Positions 15,116-25,693 of a stretch of 64,000 bases of DNA are shown here, one piece after another. Source of the stretch: Cycas panzhihuaensis (lineage: Eukaryota > Cycadophyta); contig CM041465.1 in the NCBI GenBank assembly GCA_023213395.1, positions 207,397,741-207,461,740 on the forward strand. Direction: 5' to 3'. The notes below the pieces were generated by a model. It ran no database searches. It was not told where the DNA came from and saw only the letters and a program-made list of their open reading frames with translations. Position numbers and translations under genes: made by a program. Position 1 is the first letter of the stretch. Each line of letters begins with the position of its first letter.

Positions 15116-17614
15116 TGTTTCCCAAATAGTGGGAATGGACTCGGGACGATCGACACAAGTTTGTGCGGTATATGTTCTTACTTTTCTTACTTATGCTTGC
15201 TAAGGGAATTTAGAATAGTTTGATTGACATGTGCCCCGCCTGCACGCATCGCTTCGCTTGCTGTTCATAATGCATGTGCCTAACCACCTCTTAGCCTATG
15301 ACGACTCACAATAGGGCATTCATAAACGGACACGGCACCCCGTATGGCGTCTGACCACTCACGATGTCTCCATGGTCTTTCGGATGCTTTTGCCAAATTG
15401 CTTGTTTTGTTACATAAGGTCGCTTATGTTGCAAATCCTTTCTAAGTTCGATTTAATCCTTAGTTAGGACTCTTTGCACCATTTTGAGTACTTGCCCACT
15501 GCCTGGGCCTTCCCCCAGTTGATGTATTTCAGGCTTAGCCCCTGCTCTTACCTTAAAAGTCGATTTTTATGACTTTTATGTTGTATTTTCTCTTTTTAAA
15601 TTTAATTGTCTGATCAAGAAGAACTTAGCTACCACAAAGTTTGCGGTACGGCATGCATCACAAACTTAGCTGCATCACAAGTTTGCCGCAGACGATCGCT
15701 TAAAATTTGAAAAAAGAAACCACGACGATGCTGCGTTTTCATGAACCGCTGGCGTGGTTCGACGGTTGGAGGCGCCCGAGGGCCCCCAACGTTCACTTGC
15801 TATGCCCAAGGCATAAAAACCCTTTTTTCATTCATTTGCCTCATTCTTGAGTTCACTTTTCTAGACTTCCAAGCAAAAACTCTCTACTAAAAGACAAAGG
15901 AAAACACAGAAACTAAGGATTTTCATGTACGCTAGCTGAGCGGAGGTGAAGTGGGCTACTACCACTGGAGTTGCAGGCCATTCACGCCCCACGCCTCCAT
16001 CACAAGCTCCACTTCCTCATACAAATACTCAAAGATCCAAAGCATTTCTTCACAAGAAAGACTACTCCAAAGGACAACTTCTAGCTCCTATCTTGCACGG
16101 AGCTTCCTCCTTCCATCTTCTTGCAAAGGACACTTAAAACCAGCCTTTAGACATTGTTTGTGCTGCTGCTCCAAGTGGCCAAGTGCATGCATGCATGCTC
16201 TCCTTCATTCAAGGTATTTCTTGTCTCTTGTTGGTGCATTTTTCCTTGCTTTTTGTTGTTCTATTTGCAAGCTCTTCTCCCTCTTTTGCGTGAACTTTCT
16301 TTGGGATCTCCTTTGTCATTTGATGCAAGTAACCTTAGCTAGTTGTGGCTTACTATAGTGCTGCCCTAGGTTGGGTGCATTTTCTCGCATTTCCTTAAAA
16401 CCCATCCTTTTCCTCTTAGCTTCCTCCTTCGCCATTTCCTAAGCTAGCAAGATAAAGGGTCTTCACGAGGATTTGAGGGAGATAGGCGGTTCCGCCCCCA
16501 TTGCCGTCCTTCTCCCCAAGGGTTCCGGTCCCTTATCCTCTCCCCTTAGCACCCGTGCTTTCTTAGGAAACTGAGCTAAACAAGCCTTGGAGAGTTGGGT
16601 TGAGTTTCCCTCTTGGTGTAGGAAATTTGTTACTACATGACTCATCTTGCCGCATGCTAGCACTGTTTTCCCTATACCCTGTGGAGACCTCTCGTGGGTG
16701 AGTTAGCCATCCCGAGGCTACACTCGATCCCATTTGGTGCTTTTTGTGGTGTATGATAGCTTGCATATTTACCATACGATTCCGTTTCATTTTTGTTATG
16801 CTTTAGTGCTTAACTACATTTTGCTAGCTTAGTTGATGTTATTACCATATATACATATATCTTGTTGTGCTTCGTAGCCTCTCTCCCGAGAGGAAGGCGT
16901 TTGTTGGGATTATTGGCAGGATTGCGTTGGAGGAATCATTGCGCGAGATCGACCCGCTGCTTGGCCCCATATGGTATTTCTTCTCCCTTTTGGTTGAGCT
17001 TTGCTTTCGTTTCCTTCGTTTCATTTAGTCCTTGCATGCTTTTGGGAGGTAAGTGCACCCCTTCGTTGTCTGCGATCGACGTTGCATGCGCGGGAGGAGG
17101 AAAGGAGCGCAACCAAGGAGGAAAATCCGCGCTTATTCGAGCCGGATCCGGTATTCTTCGCATACCTTACATACTTTCTTTATGCTTTATGTTTCTTTGC
17201 ATTTACTGTTAGAGATAAAGGAACATAAAGGAAGGAAGAAAACAACCTTTATTGTGTATTCGCTTGCTCGTACTATTTCTTTACATTGCATAACATAGGA
17301 ATAGAAGACTTGTTTGCGTTGTATCCCTAGCGCATTCTACCGTATTCTTTATACTTTTGGTTGGTTGCCCCTCGCCGCCTTCTCATTGCCTTGAGAAGTA
17401 GCGACGCCGAGGATTCTTTTTCCTTCCGGCCATCCGAAGGGTAGGAAGGCCTCGTCTTACCGCGGCTACACAGAAGCAACCAGCACCTTACGATCCGTGC
17501 CGCTCGGCCCGCGGGACGTCTGCGAGGTATGATCCTCACTATTTAGCTTTGTTTAGCGTATTGTTTTATGCCCTTCCCGCTAGGCGTTGGATCATTGCCT
17601 CGGAGAGCATTTCA
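15116..17614 (+). repeat. Element A 5' LTR
   Basis: 2,499 bp. Aligns end to end with 22448-24947 and with 57661-60178. One block of 150 bp (15781-15930 against 23101-23250) is identical, while neighbouring stretches differ by clusters of short indels. A TATA box lies at 15812-15819, so U3 is about 0.7 kb and R plus U5 an unusually long 1.8 kb. Confidence 0.95.
15640..15850 (+). promoter_or_regulatory. Element A LTR promoter: palindromes and TATA box
   Basis: TATA-like CATAAAAA at 15812-15819 is preceded by an inverted repeat (CAAACTT at 15661-15667, AAGTTTG at 15679-15685) and an AACCACG/CGTGGTT pair further down. The same organisation occurs in the right LTR (arms of 9 bp at 22986-22994 and 23000-23008; TATA 23132-23139) and in element B (arms of 12 bp at 58202-58213 and 58219-58230; TATA near 58351). 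Transcription probably starts about 30 bp after the TATA box. Inference from position and conservation only. Confidence 0.6.
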
Positions 17615-17634
17615 TGGCGACCATCTTGACCGCC
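17615..17634 (+). other. Element A primer-binding site
   Basis: TGGCGACCATCTTG... begins at the first base after the LTR. Element B has TGGCGACCATCTTGGGGACC at 60181, two bases after its LTR. The TGGCG start is the complement of a tRNA 3' CCA end; the rest resembles the layout of sites used by gypsy elements, but I cannot assign the tRNA. Confidence 0.7.
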
Positions 17635-17880
17635 AGTAAGGGAGCTAGATCCGCTTCCCCTTCGTGTTGGTGCTCTTGCCTTTAGGTAGGTTTGCATTCT
17701 GTGTTTTGAGTTGGGCAACCCCCAGCGGGTTTGCAGTGCTTTCCTTTCTTTTCCTTTTCGCTTTTTCTAACAACGCTCGCGGAGGCGTTGCATGCGACGT
17801 TTCTCGCGCTTGCGAGGGTTTGCCCATTGTTAGAAGACCAATCGTCGCGTTCATTCCATCGTCGAACCCCGATTCTAAGA

Positions 17881-19480
17881 ATGGAAGGTTACCCGTCCGA
17901 TTGGGCCTACCATGACTTCAGGAACCCAAGAGTTCCCGTCGCCCGTCCCGGAATCCACCCGTGAGGGCGAGGATTCCATCTATTACCCGGATGACCATTT
18001 CCACCCAGATGACTTTGAGCCTTCCGCTCATGCAGCGGAAGATCCAGCCACTCGTGAGACCCGCCACCCCACTGGCGAGCCTTACGAGGAGCGCCCTGAG
18101 GGATCCCCTACTTCGGAAGTCCCTTCGACCTCGTATGGCTATGAGGATACCCCTCTCGCCGACGCGGTCGAGGCGCTTGGCGAGTACTTTCGAGCAGTTC
18201 GCCGCCAACCACCTCCTAAATGGTTTACGGAAATGCTACGCAACGTGGCGTCTTCCTCATCCATGCCCACGTCATCTACGATGATTGATGCTCCCGCCCG
18301 CGCGCACACGTCCTATGCCGTGTCTACCCCGGCTCCTAAGGCGAGTGTTGCGCCACGCCCTAGTCGTGGTCCCACTCCCTCGGGACACAAGCATCTTTCC
18401 CTCAACTCGGAGTTAGTATGCCTTGTTCAAACCAAACGACGTGCCACCGAACGTGGCGACGCTGCTCCCTAGTAGGCCTCGAGGCCCTACTAGCGCCGCC
18501 GCCGCTAGCCATGTAGGACCCATTCCTACGCACGCCCGTAACCCGGTTGGTGGTCCTTCTCTTTACGTGCCCCTGTGCTACACGTCACAACCTTGGGGGC
18601 AAGGGAAACCATCTCCTGTTTATGGAGTGGACCCGTTGCACCCATATGGGGTCGCGCCACCTACGGGTGGCCCATATGGGCAAACCCGTCCCCTCACCCT
18701 CTGTTCCGACGTCCATGACTCCTGCTGCTCACAAGACAAGGGAGCGCCTCCTTTCAGAGTTGCTACCCGCCCCTTTCCAACAAGGCCTCTTTCCAGGAGG
18801 GATGGGTGTGCCACCTCCATCCATCCCTTCGACGGTATCGATCCCTTAGCCTGTGCAAGGACACGCCCTTCGTGGACTATAGGTCGGCGCCTTGTCTGTT
18901 GAGGCGTTGAGGACTAACTTGCCGCCTCATCCTCCTGAAGTCCCCAAATTTGACGGGACTTCGTCGCAAGACCCAACCGAACATGTGTGCAGCTTTTCCA
19001 TGGCGTGCATCGACTATTGGGCCTACGACCATATCTTGATGAAGCTCTTCCAGCGGTCCTTGCAGGGCGACGCCCTCAAGTGGTTTTACCGCCTTCCTGC
19101 CCATTCGATTTCCTCATTCCAGTAGCTAGTGGACGAGTTCGTCAACTATTTTGACGTAGCTCGCCCATTCGAGAGCTGAATGAAGGCGCTTCTGTCGCTC
19201 AAACAAGGTCACGATGAGATGAATCGTGACTTTGTGCGACGTTTTCACGACCTTCTTCATTCCACCAAGGCCACATTGCCTGAGGAGTTGAAGAGGATCT
19301 CTTCGTCAATGCACTTCGTCACGAGGTGCACGTGGAGGTCCTCAAGATGGGGCAACCACGTGTGACTCCGCGATTTCGAGGTGCTTGGCTGGAGGCCATT
19401 GAGATCCAAGCGGGTCTCAAGAAACCTCCTAGCCCTCACAAGGCCGCGAGGCGCCTCCTCCCGTGAAGGAGACCACACCT
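17881..19480 (+). pseudogene. Element A gag (Ty3/gypsy type)
   Basis: Likely start ATG at 17881 ('MEGYPSDWAYHDF'), conserved in element B at 60435. An acidic, Pro/Ser/Thr-rich N-terminal region follows, largely open at 17912-18472 ('EGEDSIYYPDDHFHPDDFEP'). The retrotransposon gag domain is at about 18930-19440: 'PKFDGTSSQDPTEHVCSF', 'GDALKWFYRLPAHSISSFQ' at 19069-19122, 'EFVNYFDVARPFES', 'MKALLSLKQGHDEMNRDF', 'HEVHVEVLKMG'. No zinc knuckle was found. Several frameshifts and a TAG for Gln at 19123 interrupt it. Gag would form the particle in which element RNA is packaged. Confidence 0.85.
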
Positions 19481-20429
19481 TCGCTGCCCGCTAGGTCCAC
19501 CTCTCACCCGTCGAGAGGACCCTAGATCCTCTTACCTCCGCTTATTCGCTCATTTGAGCGAACGATGAGGGAGCTAAACTCCAACCTCCTTCGCCGCCTA
19601 CCTCCCATAGACTGCTCAAAGAACTTCGTGCGATGCCCCCAAAGGGGTAACACCCGCCTTCTCAAGCAAGGAGGACCGATCCTCCCCTTGAGAAGAGTTG
19701 GTGTTCCATCCACGGGGAGTGTTTCCACGACGATTCGCGTTGCTGGGCACAGCACCCATGCGACGCCCCGCCGCACGATTCGTTCCCTAGGCGAGCATCG
19801 AGACCTAACCTCGATCAGCCTGTTCATAGAGACCCGTTCCCTAAACATGGGGAATGCGGTCGTGATGTCCAGCAAAGGAACGACCGGAATCGGGATAGAT
19901 CTCCTGATCCTCGCCCTTCGCATGGTAGAGGGAAGGGTGTGCGAAGGTCACCTTCACCTTGGCGCTCCCACGGCCGTGTGCTCCATCACCTTCGCAATCC
20001 GCTACAAGGAAAGAAGGTTGTCCAGTGCTTGAGACCACCCATTATATGCCTTAACTTGGGTCCCAAGCGCTAAAGAGGCGTGGTGCCTCTTCATCCACAT
20101 CTTACCTTGATCCTCTTAGGGCCGTTCCTCCGGAGATTCCTGCGCTTCCCAAGACTATTCCGTCGCCTGTGTCGATTCGACTTTAGGAGAGCCCTTACCC
20201 AACCCACGGGGAAGGGTAAGCCCTTTTCTATCGTTGACGAGCTCTATCACGTCCGCCATGGAATGTCCTTGATGGACGTCTTGAGAAGCCACGAGCAACG
20301 TGCTCTTCTTCTTGAAGCTCTTGGCCAACAAGACACTTCCATCCATGCGATAGGTGCTACCTCCCATGGGCCACCACATCTCATTTGATCCTAGAGATCT
20401 ACCATCTCCCAGTAAGCGGGAGAAGCTTT
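19481..20429 (+). other. Element A gag-protease spacer
   Basis: Pro/Arg/Ser-rich coding-like DNA linking gag and protease, shared with element B (about 61990-62940). Frame shifts several times; no domain was recognised. Segments such as the one around 20260-20340 ('SLMDVLRSHEQRALLLEALG') look translated. Confidence 0.5.
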
Positions 20430-20800
20430 TGCATTACCCGTTCGTCATTACCATTGACACTCCTGATTGTATCGTAAAGAGGACCATTGTAGATAATGGC
20501 TCCTCGGTTAATGCTATGCCCTGTGCGTATGCTCGGGGAGCTAGCATAGTAGCTCTTGAGTCATCCCTTGGAAATGCCAAGGTATGATGGGGCCGAGAAG
20601 TCCCTCCTGGGGCGATCTCCCATCCCTCACCTTAGGAGGGAAAAGCGGTTTCTGTCGGTTCTTTGTACTCGATGTCGATGTGGAGTACAACCTCTTGTTG
20701 GTGACCATGGCTCGACCCGGATGGGAGCGATGCGCTCCCACGCAGTGGAGGCAACTTAAATTTGTCCATGAAGGACAAGTTAAAGTTGTCGCCCGTGAGC
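20430..20800 (+). pseudogene. Element A retropepsin-like protease
   Basis: 'FVITIDTPDCIVKRTIVDNGSS' spans 20443-20505; the active site D-[SNT]-G-S appears as DNGSS at 20492-20506, followed by 'VNAMP'. A flap-like segment 'GDLPSLTLGGKSGFCRFFVLDVDVEYNLLL' (about 20610-20700) and a 'GDHG.TRMGA' region follow, matching the order of gypsy proteases (VLD...YNxLLGRPW). It closes with 'LKFVHEGQVKVV' near 20755-20790. Element B has the same at about 62940-63310. One frameshift lies between the active site and the flap. Confidence 0.78.
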
Positions 20801-20923
20801 CAATGCCGTCTCACACCTCTCATCCAGCCTGCCAGTCGCTGATGATGAAGATAGTGATCCCGAGGAGGTTACCCCTTCCGTGGGACCTTTGTTTCGTGAG
20901 ACCGACCTTCATCGCCGAGCCCT

Positions 20924-21240
20924 ATGCCACGTCATGAGCCAAACCTAGTTAGGTTTGCCCCTATTAGCGTAGGTGGTTACGGTTACTTAAGCGCCATGAG
21001 TGATTCGATTCGGATAGCGAGGGTTATGGGCCTCTCCTCGGCGTGTCACCACGGTTTCCACGAGCACCTGGGGAATATCTCGATCGGATATTCCCGCTCT
21101 TCCTTATTCTCTGGTGGCTTCCGAGCCACCGGTCCCTAAACCGACCATCTATTTTACCTCCTCGGCCTCCCGAGCGGTTTCACGTGGGCGCCCACGCCGA
21201 CGAGCCACTCATGAGGCACTTCTTCTTCACGCTCTAGATC
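20924..21240 (+). pseudogene. Element A conserved C-terminal segment of unknown function
   Basis: 'NLVR.API.VGGYGYLSAMSD' followed, in the better-preserved element B copy (63430-63711), by an acidic 'DYDSDSEGYGPSPRRV' and 'APGEYLDRIFRSSS'. It is conserved as protein between the two copies despite frameshifts, so it is probably the end of the gag-protease polyprotein. No RT motif follows it. I do not recognise a family. Confidence 0.5.
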
Positions 21241-21458
21241 CTTACCTCGGACTAGAGCCACTCTTACTGTGCAACCTTGCCATGCGATCCGTCACGTGCG
21301 GTCCGTTGCACTCATCGATTCGACCATAGCAAGTTTCTTTGGTAGACTTAGCGATCTTGGCCCTACTCTCCGTCACCTATCTCCTACCACCTGCGTGTGA
21401 CTACCCCTACCTTTGTGGGATCTAGGCACACCTCTTCCTCTCCTCGTGCTCAAAGCAG

Positions 21459-21713
21459 CCTAAACTACCATTTTAAATTATTCCCATTCCTCCCAACCAC
21501 GGGTGGAATGGCAATTTAAGATGGATTCTTGCTCTGAAACGAGCCTAAACTACTATTTTGAATTGTCCCCATTCTTCCCAACCACGGGTTGAATGGCAAT
21601 TTAAGATGGATCCTTGCTCTGAAACGAGCCTAAACTACCATTTTGAACTCTTCATTCTCCCCAACCTGCGGGTGGGATGGCGGTTTGAGGTGGATTCTCT
21701 TTGGTTTTGTTTC
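21459..21713 (+). repeat. Element A three-unit 85-bp tandem hairpin repeat
   Basis: Units start CCTAAACTAC at 21459, 21544 and 21629. Each unit contains an inverted repeat: in unit 1, CCATTTTAAATT pairs with AATTTAAGATGG (12 pairs, one G-T), then CCATTCC with GGAATGG, then CCC with GGG around an AACCAC loop. Unit 3 changes both sides of one pair (T-A to C-G), and its other changes are mostly G-T wobbles. Element B begins the same repeat at 63961 before the window ends. Position: about 0.75-1 kb upstream of the 3' LTR. Confidence 0.88.
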
Positions 21714-22447
21714 GGTTCCTCTCGGAACCTGCGTTCCGTATGCTCTTGGGAACCTTTGTCCTCCTACTTGGGCATCCTCCAACTAGAGACGGCCGGGAGT
21801 ATCGTTACTCCCCTCCGTGCTTGTGGCTTCCTTCGCATATTCCGCTATGCTCCCATGGACGTGCATGTCACCCTATCCTCTAACCTCACGCCTCTCGATC
21901 ACCTCTGCTTACGGTGGTTGTGTGCTCTCATTAGACGTATGGCCATACATGGAAGGAAACACATGCATATTACAACAAAATATTTACAACAAATATCTAC
22001 AACATATGTACGCGTTTACAACATACCAAAATCATTCATTTACAAAATAAATCATACATGCTACCTCTACCATACATGATACACACCATTTCATGTGGAG
22101 GCTTGTCCGCCGTACCGTGCCCAAGTCTCCGGTTGCTGTCGGGTAGATATGCTTTCTCACTTTGTTTGGTGCCCCCTTACTTCGCGGTGCACCTTGGCCA
22201 TGGGGCATCCCGCTTTCTGCTACTTCAGTTTCAAGTCGATGATTAGACGACGGCGTGGCGCCCCTCGTTGTCCTCCTCTCTGTCTCCCTTGTCCACGCTG
22301 CCCGCCACGACACTTGCCTACGCCCTTGGATCACGTCTTGCTCTTGATTGCTCTTATATATATATATGCATGTGCTACTCATGTTTCTTGATTGTCGACA
22401 TTCGCCATCACATTACGCCCGAGCGGTGAGGCTCACGCCAAGGGTAG
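21714..22447 (+). other. Element A 3' internal non-coding region
   Basis: Between the hairpin repeats and the 3' LTR. No RT, RNase H or integrase similarity in any frame. It contains an AT-rich island at about 21940-22090 rich in 'acaacaaa/tacaaca' words, unlike the rest of the element. The last bases before the LTR (AAGGGTAG, 22440-22447) are a short, weak polypurine tract. Confidence 0.6.
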
Positions 22448-24947
22448 TGTTTCCCTAGTGGGAATGGACTCGGGATGCATCGACCACGAGGTTTGTGCGG
22501 TATATGTTCTTACTTTTCTTACTTATGCTTGCTAAGGGAATTTAGAATAGTTTGATTGACATGTGCCCGCCACGCACGCTCGTTTGCCTATTCATAATGC
22601 ATGCCTAACGGCACCTCTTAGCCTATGACGACTCACGGTGAGGGCATCCATAAAGCGGATCGGCACCCCGTATGGCGTCTGACCACTCACGATGTCTCCA
22701 TGGTCTTTCGGGATGCTTTTGCCGACTGTTTGCTCTTGTTACAAATAAGTGCTTATGTTGCAAATCCTTTCTAAGTTCGATTTAATCCTTAGTTAGGACT
22801 CTTTGCACCATTTTGAGTACTTGCTTTGGGCCTTCCCGATTGATGTATTTCGTGCTTAGCCCCTGTTCTTACCTTAAAAGCTGATTTTATGACTTTTATG
22901 TTGTATTTTCTCTTTTTTCAAATTTGGTGTCTGTGACAAACTTAGCGGTACCACAAAGTTTGCAATGATACCGGTCATCTGCAGTAAACTTAGCGATCAG
23001 CTAAGTTTGCCGTGATCTGTTAAAATTGAAAAAGAAACCACGCGACAGTGGCCGCGTTTTTTCGCGGAACTACGTGGCTCCAACGGGCTGAGGCGCTTGG
23101 GGCCCCCAACGTTCACTTGCTATGCCCAAGGCATAAAAACCCTTTTTTCATTCATTTGCCTCATTCTTGAGTTCACTTTTCTAGACTTCCAAGCAAAAAC
23201 TCTCTACTAAAAGACAAAGGAAAACACAGAAACTAAGGATTTTCATGTACAGCGGTTGAGCAGAGGTGAAGTGGGCTACTACCAGCTGGAGTTGCAGGGC
23301 CATTGCTGCCCCCTACGTCTCTCCATCACAAGCTCCACTTCCTCATACAAATACTCAAAGATCCAAAGCATTTCTTCACAAGAAAGACTACTCCAAAGGA
23401 CAACTTCTAGCTCCCATCTTGCACCTGAGCTTCCTCCTTCCATCTTCTTGCAAAGGACACTTAAAACCAGCCTTTAGACATTGTTTGTGCTGCTGCTCCA
23501 AGTGGCCAAGTGCATGCATGCTCTCCTTCATTCAAGGTATTTCTTGTCTCTTGTTGGTGCATTTTTCCTTGCTTTTTGTTGTTCTATTTGCAAGCTCTTC
23601 TCCCTCTTTTGCGTGAACTTTCTTTGGGATCTCCTTTGTCATTTGATGCAAGTAACCTTAGCTAGTTGTGGCTTACTATAGTGCTGCCCTAGATTGGGTG
23701 CATTTTCTCGCATTTCCTTGAAAGCCATCCTCTTCCTCTTAGCTTCCTCCTTCGCCATTTCTTAAGCTAGCCGGCATAAAGGGTTTTCACGAGGATTTGA
23801 GGGAGATAGGCGGGGTTCCGTCCCCCATTGCCGTCCTTCTCCCCAAGGGTTCCGTCCCTTATCCTCTCCCCCTTTAGCACCCGTGCTTTCTTAGGAAACG
23901 GAGCTAGGGAAGCCTTGGAGAGTTGGGTTGAGTCTCCCTCTTGGTGTAGGAAATTTGTTACTACATGACTCATCTTGTCGCATGCTAGCACTGTTTTCCC
24001 TATACCCTGTGGAGACCTCTGTGGGTGAGTTAGCCATCCCGAGGCTACACTCGATCCCATTTGGTGCTTTTGTGGTGTATGATAGCTTGCATATTTACCA
24101 TACGATTAGTTTCATTTTGTTATGCTTTAGTGCTTAACTACATTTTGCTAGCTTAGTTGATGTTATTACCATATATACATATATCTTGTTGTGCTTCGTA
24201 GCCTCTCTCCCGAGAGGAAGGCGTTTGTTGGGATTATTAGCAGGATTGCGTTGGAGGAAACATTACGCGAGATCGACCCGATTCTTGGGTCGGCCCCATA
24301 TGGTATTTCTTCTCCCTTTTCGGTTGAGCTTTGCTTTCGTTTCCTTCGTTTCATTTAGTCCTTGCATGCTTTTGGGGAGGTAAGTGCACCCCCTTCGTTG
24401 TTTGCGATCGACGTTGCATGCGGGAGGAGGAAAGGAGCGCAACCAAGGAGGAAATCCGTTCGAACGCCGGATCCAGGTATTCTTCGCATACCTTTCATAT
24501 TTTCTTTATGCTTTATGTTTCTTTGCATTTATTGTTAGAGATAAAGGAACATAAAGGAAAGAAGAAAACAACCTTTTATTGTGTATTCGCTTGCTCGTAC
24601 TATTTCTTTACATTGCATAACATAGGAATAGAAGACTTGTTTTGCGTTGTATCCCTAGCCGCATTCTACCCCGTATTCTTTATACTTTTGGTTGGTTGCC
24701 CCTCGCCGCCTTCTCATTGCCTTGAGAAGTAGCGACGCCGAGGATTCTTTTCCTTCCGGCCATCCAAGGGTAGGAAGGCCTCGTCTTGCTGCAGCCACTG
24801 GAAGCAACCAGCACCTTGCGATCCGTGCACTCCGGCCTCCAAGACGGATGTCCTGCGAGGTATAATCCTCGCTATTTAGCTTTGTTTAGCGTATTGTTTT
24901 ATGCCCTTCCCCTAGGCGTTGGATCATTGCCCATGAGAGGCGTTTCA
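22448..24947 (+). repeat. Element A 3' LTR
   Basis: 2,500 bp, TGTTTCCC...GTTTCA. Partner of 15116-17614. Carries the 9-bp-arm palindrome (22986-23008), TATA box (23132-23139) and a splice-donor-like AG/GTAAGTG at 24378-24385. Confidence 0.95.
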
Positions 24948-25036
24948 AGATGCCTTCTGAACTATGGGTCCAGGATGTAAATTTGAGAAAGAATGTAGCT
25001 GTTAAATGCTCAACTTATGGACACTATTCCTTTTAA
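24948..25036 (+). pseudogene. Unidentified coding-like fragment, right half
   Basis: Directly after element A: ATG at 24950-24952, 28 codons ('MPSELWVQDVNLRKNVAVKC', then 'STYGHYSF'), stop TAA at 25034-25036. The composition looks like real protein, and it continues the theme of the left fragment at 14716-15110 on the same strand, so the two may be one exon split by the insertion. Joining across the target site needs a one-base frame change and loss of a TGA, so the link is an inference. No family recognised. Confidence 0.42.
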
Positions 25037-25680
25037 CCTGTCTATTATGAGCTATACAGACATAAATGCAATGCATAACAAAATTATAACTAAACAAATG
25101 ACACTCAAGAAAAATAAATCAAATAAACGGAATGTGTCTGACCGACTATAAGGAATAGGCTCAGGTTATTAGAAAAAACACAAGAATTATGTGCTTCAAG
25201 CTTAAGATTTCTATAATAAAGAGGAAAAGGAACCTCGAAGAGTGCTATTTTAAGATGATTAACATGAAGATAGTTAATGGAATCCACCAACCTCAAAGTG
25301 ATGCAGAGCATTATTCATTAAAGAAATAATGGTGAATGGAAGAATGTAGAAGCGCTTTCAACAAGGATTTATGTTCAGCCCGATTACACAAAATATATCT
25401 ATGAAAATAACTAGATTTTTAAGTATATTCACCAAAATACCTCAAATAAATGAAATATATGTTTATATTTAAAAAAAAAACTCTCAAAGAACCTGGTAAT
25501 TTGGTTTGTAGTACTAGCTTCAAAGCGTGACAATGTCTTGCACAATGGATGAAACTCCAAACCGTTTTCTCCAATGAGCAGGTGTGCTTGCCAAGATCTC
25601 AACCATTAGTCATATATAGGTGTTTCACTGAATATATAAGAAGTTAAACTGAATATGAGTAAAATATCAACACTAACCTA
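25037..25680 (-). other. Copia-1 5' leader, LTR-proximal part
   Basis: AT-rich DNA between the coding-like fragment and the Copia-1 primer-binding site. No retroelement domain was seen. An open minus-strand stretch at 25105-25311 has no recognisable motif and is probably chance. Confidence 0.5.
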
Positions 25681-25693
25681 CTCTAATACCAAA
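25681..25693 (-). other. Copia-1 primer-binding site
   Basis: Minus strand reads TTTGGTATTAGAG, one change from the initiator tRNA-Met site TGGTATCAGAG used by most copia elements, directly after the 5' LTR. Confidence 0.85.

Larger units (their letters stand above)
15116..24947 (+). mobile_element. Element A: TR-GAG-type non-autonomous LTR retrotransposon (gag-protease only)
   Basis: 9,832 bp, plus strand, inside the Copia-1 leader. It has LTRs of 2,499 and 2,500 bp, both starting TGTTTCCC and ending TTTCA, a primer-binding-like TGGCGACC directly after the left LTR, and only 4.8 kb of internal DNA. The internal region encodes a gypsy-type gag and a retropepsin but shows no RT, RNase H or integrase motif in any frame. 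That fits TR-GAG (terminal-repeat with GAG) elements, which need an autonomous partner for copying and integration. It is much GC-richer than its surroundings. Element B (57661 onward) is a second copy. Frames are broken by short indels, many at G/C-rich motifs. Confidence 0.9.

Noticed and set aside
17664-22391. Many overlapping open frames on both strands of elements A and B
   Set aside because: GC-rich shadows; only frames matching gag, protease or the conserved C-terminal segment in both copies were kept.
15116-24947. Segmental duplication or two separate host repeats
   Set aside because: Equal length of the two copies, TG/CA-type ends, PBS after the first, and gag-protease between them identify LTRs of one element.
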